From the NCBI GenBank assembly GCA_023388355.1, contig JAEWGI010000026.1, forward strand, positions 1-39,629: a stretch of 39,629 bases of DNA. Reading direction: 5' to 3'. Position 1 is the first letter of the stretch; each line of letters begins with the position of its first letter. A program made the translations under genes and the position numbers. A model generated the notes under the pieces. It did not search any database and was not told the DNA's origin. It worked only from the letters and a program-made list of their open reading frames with translations. This document shows positions 36,491 through 39,629 of this stretch, in pieces. This stretch comes from Pseudomonadota bacterium. Lineage in GTDB: Bacteria; Pseudomonadota; Gammaproteobacteria; Xanthomonadales; Xanthomonadaceae.

Positions 36491-37479
36491 ACGGCCTCGC
36501 CGCCGCGACCGGACGGACGACCCGCCGGGCGCCGGCGGCGGTGATGGCGGCCCTGCTCGCTGCCCTGTGGTTGGCCACGACGCTCCCCGCGTGGGCTGGC
36601 GAAGACGCGCCGCGCAAGTTCGACAAAGCCAGCGTCCCTGACGCGGCCACCGCGGTCAGCCGGACGACCGGAACCGCCGACGCCGCCCAGCCGCACGCCG
36701 CCCGCGACCGCGCCCTGATCGACGAACGCCTGGCGCGGATGCCGGCCCAGCGCCCGGGCCAGGTCGACCTGTTCGCGATCGCCTTCGCCGGCGACGGCCG
36801 CGAGAACGTGTTCCGCAACGAGGCCGCCTATTTCGAAACCCTGGCCACCGCGCGCTACGGCGCCGGCGGACGCACCCTGGCCCTGGTCAACCATCCCGAC
36901 AGCCTTGGCCGCACGCCACGACCGCTGGCCACGCTGGACAACCTGCGCCACGCGTTTGCCGGCATCGCCGCGCGGATGGATCCGCAGGAGGACATGCTGC
37001 TGCTGTTCCTCACCAGCCACGGCCAGCGCGAGCACGTGCTGGTGCTCAACCAGCCCGACGAGTTCGCCACCTCGCTGTCCCCCGCCGAACTGCGCTCCGC
37101 GCTGGACGATGCCGGCATCCGCCACCGCCTGCTGATCGTCTCGGCCTGCTTTTCCGGCGGCTTCATCCCCGCGCTCGCCACTCCCGACAGCGTGGTGATC
37201 GCCGCCGCGCGCCACGACCGGACCTCCTTCGGCTGCGGCGACGCCACCAGCGCCACGTATTTCGGCCGCGCCCTGCTGGTGGAGGGCATGAACCGCGACG
37301 GCGGCCTGCTCGACGCCTTCGCCTACGCGCAGCGGCAGGTGGCGCGACGCGAGCGGACCGCGGGGCACGATTCCTCGTATCCCCAGATCCACGTCGGCGA
37401 GAACATCCGCGCACGCCTTCTGGCCTGGGAGGCAGGGCTGGAGCGCAAGCCGCCGCTGCCGTATCCGCATCCGCTGTAA
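36487..37479 (+). CDS. C13-family (legumain-like) cysteine peptidase, exported
   Basis: A caspase-fold cysteine peptidase, 330 aa. From GTG 36487 the N-terminus is a long Arg-containing signal (hydrophobic core [18 protein letters not shown], residues 20-37). ATG 36544 at residue 20 is an alternative start that still gives a signal peptide. The C13 domain (about 92-320) has the catalytic His178 in LFLTSHGQ and Cys221 in [11 protein letters not shown]. Legumains cut after Asn or Asp; bacterial members are little studied, and the substrate is unknown. It overlaps mtnC by four bases (GTGA), likely translationally coupled, though no functional tie to methionine salvage is known to me. Confidence 0.9.
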   Translation: MNGLAAATGRTTRRAPAAVMAALLAALWLATTLPAWAGEDAPRKFDKASVPDAATAVSRTTGTADAAQPHAARDRALIDERLARMPAQRPGQVDLFAIAFAGDGRENVFRNEAAYFETLATARYGAGGRTLALVNHPDSLGRTPRPLATLDNLRHAFAGIAARMDPQEDMLLLFLTSHGQREHVLVLNQPDEFATSLSPAELRSALDDAGIRHRLLIVSACFSGGFIPALATPDSVVIAAARHDRTSFGCGDATSATYFGRALLVEGMNRDGGLLDAFAYAQRQVARRERTAGHDSSYPQIHVGENIRARLLAWEAGLERKPPLPYPHPL

Positions 37480-37691
37480 CCGTTTACGTCGCGGATCGCG
37501 CCGGTCTTCATGTGCGCAGGCGTCCACCGGACGCGCGAATTGTCCGCCGCTCTCGCCCGCAATCGCGCCAGGTGGCCCAAAACAGGGGCGATCTGTCCCA
37601 TCATGTCGTCGAAGGACGTTGGTCCTGTTGGCCCGCCTGGGCGGCCAACGGGAGGTGCGCGGATGGGCTCGACCAAGGACCGGAGGAGGCG

Positions 37692-39506
37692 ATGACGATC
37701 GCGGGAAGATGTCTGCTGGCACTGCTGGCGCTGCTGGCCAGCCTGCCGGCGTGCGCCGGGACCGCGCTCGAGCTCGCGCCGGACATGCGCAGCGTCCCGC
37801 TCTCGCAGCATCTGAGCTACCGCCACGACACCACCGGCAGCGACCGGCCCGAAGACGCCTGGCAGCGGGTGGCGAACGCCGGGTTCGCGCCACTGCCCGG
37901 CGGCAAGGACGCGTTCGGCTTCCAGAGCGGTGCGTTCTGGTTCCACGCCACCGTCGTCAACCGCAACCCGGCCGAACAGCGCTGGCTGCTGGTGCAGGAA
38001 TACCCGCTCAGCGACCGGCTCGAAGTGTTCCTGCGCTATCCCGACGGCCGCGTGGTCGAGCACGTCGGCGGCGACCACGTGCCGTTCGGCGTGCGCAGCG
38101 TGCGCTATCGCCACCCCAACGTGCTGGTGGATCTGCCGCTCGACACCCCCGTGCAGCTGCTGCTGCGGGTGCAGAGCGAAAGTTCGATGCAGGTGCCGCT
38201 GCAGCTGTACACCCAGAGCGCGTTCACCGAGGTCTCGCGGGACGCGCAGCTGGCCATCGGGCTGTATTACGGCATCCTGCTGGCGCTGTTCTTCTACAAC
38301 CTGGTGCTGTGGATCTCGCTGCGCGACGCCAGCTACTTCTGGTACCTGTGCCACATCACCGCGTTCGGCCTGGTGCTGTTCACGCTCAATGGCCTGGGTT
38401 TCGAATACCTGTGGCCCGACTCGCCGTGGCTGGCCGACCACATGGTGCCGATCTCGATCTGCCTGGCGCTGGTGGCGATGCTGCAGTTCGCGCGCACCTT
38501 CCTCGAGCTGCCGCAGCGGGCGCCACGGCTCAACGTCGGCACGGTGGCGCTGATCGGCTTCTTCCTGGTGTTCGGCATCGCCTCGGTCTGGCTGCCCTAC
38601 CGCATCTCCACGCCGGTGGTCTCGCGCGCGGTGCTGGTCGGCATCCTCTGGATCCTGGTCACCACGGTGCTGATCGTGCGCCGCGGCTACACCCCGGCGC
38701 GCCTGCTGCTGCTGGCCTGGTCGATGTTCCTGCTGGGCACGGCGATCTTCACCCTGCTCGCGTTCGGCTTGTTGCCCAAGAACTTCGCCACCGAGTACGG
38801 GGTGCAGATCGGCTCTGCGCTGGAGATGCTGCTGCTTTCGATCGCCCTGGGCTACCGCTACGCGCAGCTGCGCAACGAGAACCAGCGCATCACCGACGAG
38901 GCCAACCGCCAGCTCGAGCGCAGCGTGGCCGAGCGCACCAGCGAACTGCAGATGGCGCTGTCGCAGTTGGGCGAGGCGCACGAGAAGCTGCAGGATTCCA
39001 GCCGCCGCGATTCGCTCACCGGGCTGTACAACCGCAGCTACTTCCACGAGGGCTTCGACCGGCTGCTGGCGCAGTGCCGGGAAGCGCGGCGGCCGCTGTC
39101 GCTGCTGATGGTGGACCTGGACCACTTCAAGGCGATCAACGACCGCCACGGCCATCTGGTGGGCGACGAGTGCCTGCGCTGGGCCGCGCGCCGCATCGGC
39201 CGCGCCCTGCGTCCGCACGATGCGCTGCTGGCGCGCTTCGGCGGCGAGGAGTTCGTCGTGGTGCTGCCCGACCATGACCTGCACTCGGCGGTGGCGGTGG
39301 CCGAGGAGCTGCGCCGCTCGCTGGTGACGGAAGAGTGCCAGTCGCAGGACATCCGCCTGCGGGTCTCGGCCAGCATCGGCGTGCACACCATCGCCCCCGA
39401 CGCGCCCGACGACATCGACGACGCGCTCGATACCGCGGACAAGGCGCTGTATGCGGCCAAGGCCAACGGCCGCGACTGCGTGCGGACGTCGATCAGCGCG
39501 GCCTAG
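37692..39506 (+). CDS. 7TMR-DISM diguanylate cyclase
   Basis: A 604-aa membrane receptor making c-di-GMP. A signal peptide (1-22) precedes the periplasmic 7TMR-DISMED2 beta-sandwich (about 30-165), which binds carbohydrate-like ligands in the family. Seven membrane helices (about 185-390) follow, then a coiled coil (about 395-445, NRQLERSVAERTSELQMALSQ) and a GGDEF domain with active GGEEF (517-521). An RxxD (RPHD) stands one residue further from GGEEF than in canonical inhibitory sites. GGAGGAGG before ATG 37692 is a strong ribosome site. Ligand unknown. Confidence 0.95.
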   Translation: MTIAGRCLLALLALLASLPACAGTALELAPDMRSVPLSQHLSYRHDTTGSDRPEDAWQRVANAGFAPLPGGKDAFGFQSGAFWFHATVVNRNPAEQRWLLVQEYPLSDRLEVFLRYPDGRVVEHVGGDHVPFGVRSVRYRHPNVLVDLPLDTPVQLLLRVQSESSMQVPLQLYTQSAFTEVSRDAQLAIGLYYGILLALFFYNLVLWISLRDASYFWYLCHITAFGLVLFTLNGLGFEYLWPDSPWLADHMVPISICLALVAMLQFARTFLELPQRAPRLNVGTVALIGFFLVFGIASVWLPYRISTPVVSRAVLVGILWILVTTVLIVRRGYTPARLLLLAWSMFLLGTAIFTLLAFGLLPKNFATEYGVQIGSALEMLLLSIALGYRYAQLRNENQRITDEANRQLERSVAERTSELQMALSQLGEAHEKLQDSSRRDSLTGLYNRSYFHEGFDRLLAQCREARRPLSLLMVDLDHFKAINDRHGHLVGDECLRWAARRIGRALRPHDALLARFGGEEFVVVLPDHDLHSAVAVAEELRRSLVTEECQSQDIRLRVSASIGVHTIAPDAPDDIDDALDTADKALYAAKANGRDCVRTSISAA

Positions 39507-39522
39507 GTGTGATGTTTCAAGA

Positions 39523-39595
39523 GGTTGTTCCCCTCTGACCGGAGGGAGATGCTGATGTCGCCAAACGCCAGCGTCCATCCGCGAGGGGAACAACC
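39523..39595 (+). promoter_or_regulatory. 13-bp inverted repeat masking the transposase ribosome site
   Basis: GGTTGTTCCCCTC (39523-39535) and GAGGGGAACAACC (39583-39595) are perfect complements. The second arm contains the ribosome site GAGGGG and touches the ATG at 39596. Transcripts entering from outside would fold this stem and hide the site; those starting inside would not. Confidence 0.6.
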
Positions 39596-39629
39596 ATGCA
39601 CAAGAATGCGCGCCTGACCCCGAAGGGTC
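39596..39629 (+). CDS. IS481-family transposase, N-terminal fragment
   Basis: Only 11 codons are present, MHKNARLTPKG, cut by the window end. This matches the usual start of IS481 DDE transposases (HKNARLTP followed by a helix-turn-helix). The ribosome site GAGGGG lies seven bases before ATG. Too short to judge whether it is intact. Confidence 0.65.
   Translation, partial: MHKNARLTPKG

Larger units (their letters stand above)
39508..39629 (+). mobile_element. Left end of an IS481-like insertion sequence (cut by window edge)
   Basis: Starting one base after the cyclase stop, TGTGATGTTTCAAGAGG resembles IS481-type terminal inverted repeats, which begin TGT. It leads to a transposase start 88 bp on. 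The right end is outside the window, so the target repeat and true length cannot be seen. Confidence 0.65.

Overview
The window is about 70% GC by eye. Its proteins resemble those of Xanthomonadaceae/Lysobacteraceae (a Luteimonas-, Lysobacter- or Pseudoxanthomonas-like gammaproteobacterium). The assignment rests on three things: the mix of a liu leucine cluster, mtnB-mtnD-mtnC, a C13 peptidase and an FTR1-cytochrome permease; the family of GC-rich palindromic intergenic repeats; and the many lipoproteins and c-di-GMP proteins. It is an inference from remembered families, not from a search. I see no rRNA, tRNA or CRISPR.

Layout. (1) 1-18.5 kb holds a dispersed leucine-degradation (liu) pathway: liuA (460), liuB (7945), then liuC-liuD-liuE (14334-18492). 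Between them lie a subtilisin autotransporter, a thiolase, two alanine-rich lipoproteins, a GH8 exo-oligoxylanase-like lipoprotein, a bactofilin with a zinc-ribbon partner, and an FTR1 iron permease fused to cytochrome c. Two arrays of palindromic repeats (about 60-400 and 7430-7895) sit directly upstream of liuA and liuB. (2) 18.5-22.7 kb holds a PAS-GGDEF-EAL protein translationally coupled to liuE, an HSD17B10-like dehydrogenase that fits isoleucine degradation, and efpL. (3) 22.9-28 kb has DUF4105, DUF2388 and a D-2-hydroxyglutarate dehydrogenase on the minus strand, divergent from serA. (4) 28.3-34.3 kb has a HAD phosphatase, a Nudix hydrolase and three sodium-coupled transporters in a row (AGCS, NhaC, NSS). 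(5) 34.4-37.5 kb holds methionine salvage (mtnB, mtnD, mtnC) with a C13 peptidase overlapping mtnC. (6) 37.7-39.6 kb holds a 7TMR-DISM diguanylate cyclase, followed after one base by the left end of an IS481-like element that runs off the window.

The most unusual structure is at 15125-15582. A small DUF559 nuclease-like gene lies exactly between the stop of liuC and the start of liuD. It is enclosed by a 38-bp inverted repeat (37 of 38 positions match) made of the same palindrome family as the two large repeat arrays. The arrays contain the same tail-to-tail repeat pair with a short hairpin linker where the gene would be. This looks like a full, gene-carrying form and gene-less derivatives of one element. 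The idea that DUF559 moves or maintains these palindromes, as RAYT transposases do for REPs, is an untested inference.

Metabolic logic: liuA-E convert isovaleryl-CoA to acetoacetate plus acetyl-CoA, and the thiolase and SDR connect this to acetyl-CoA and isoleucine breakdown. serA and the D2HGDH probably work together, because 2-hydroxyglutarate formed by SerA must be reoxidised. The Na+ transporters probably import amino acids while NhaC handles Na+/H+ balance.
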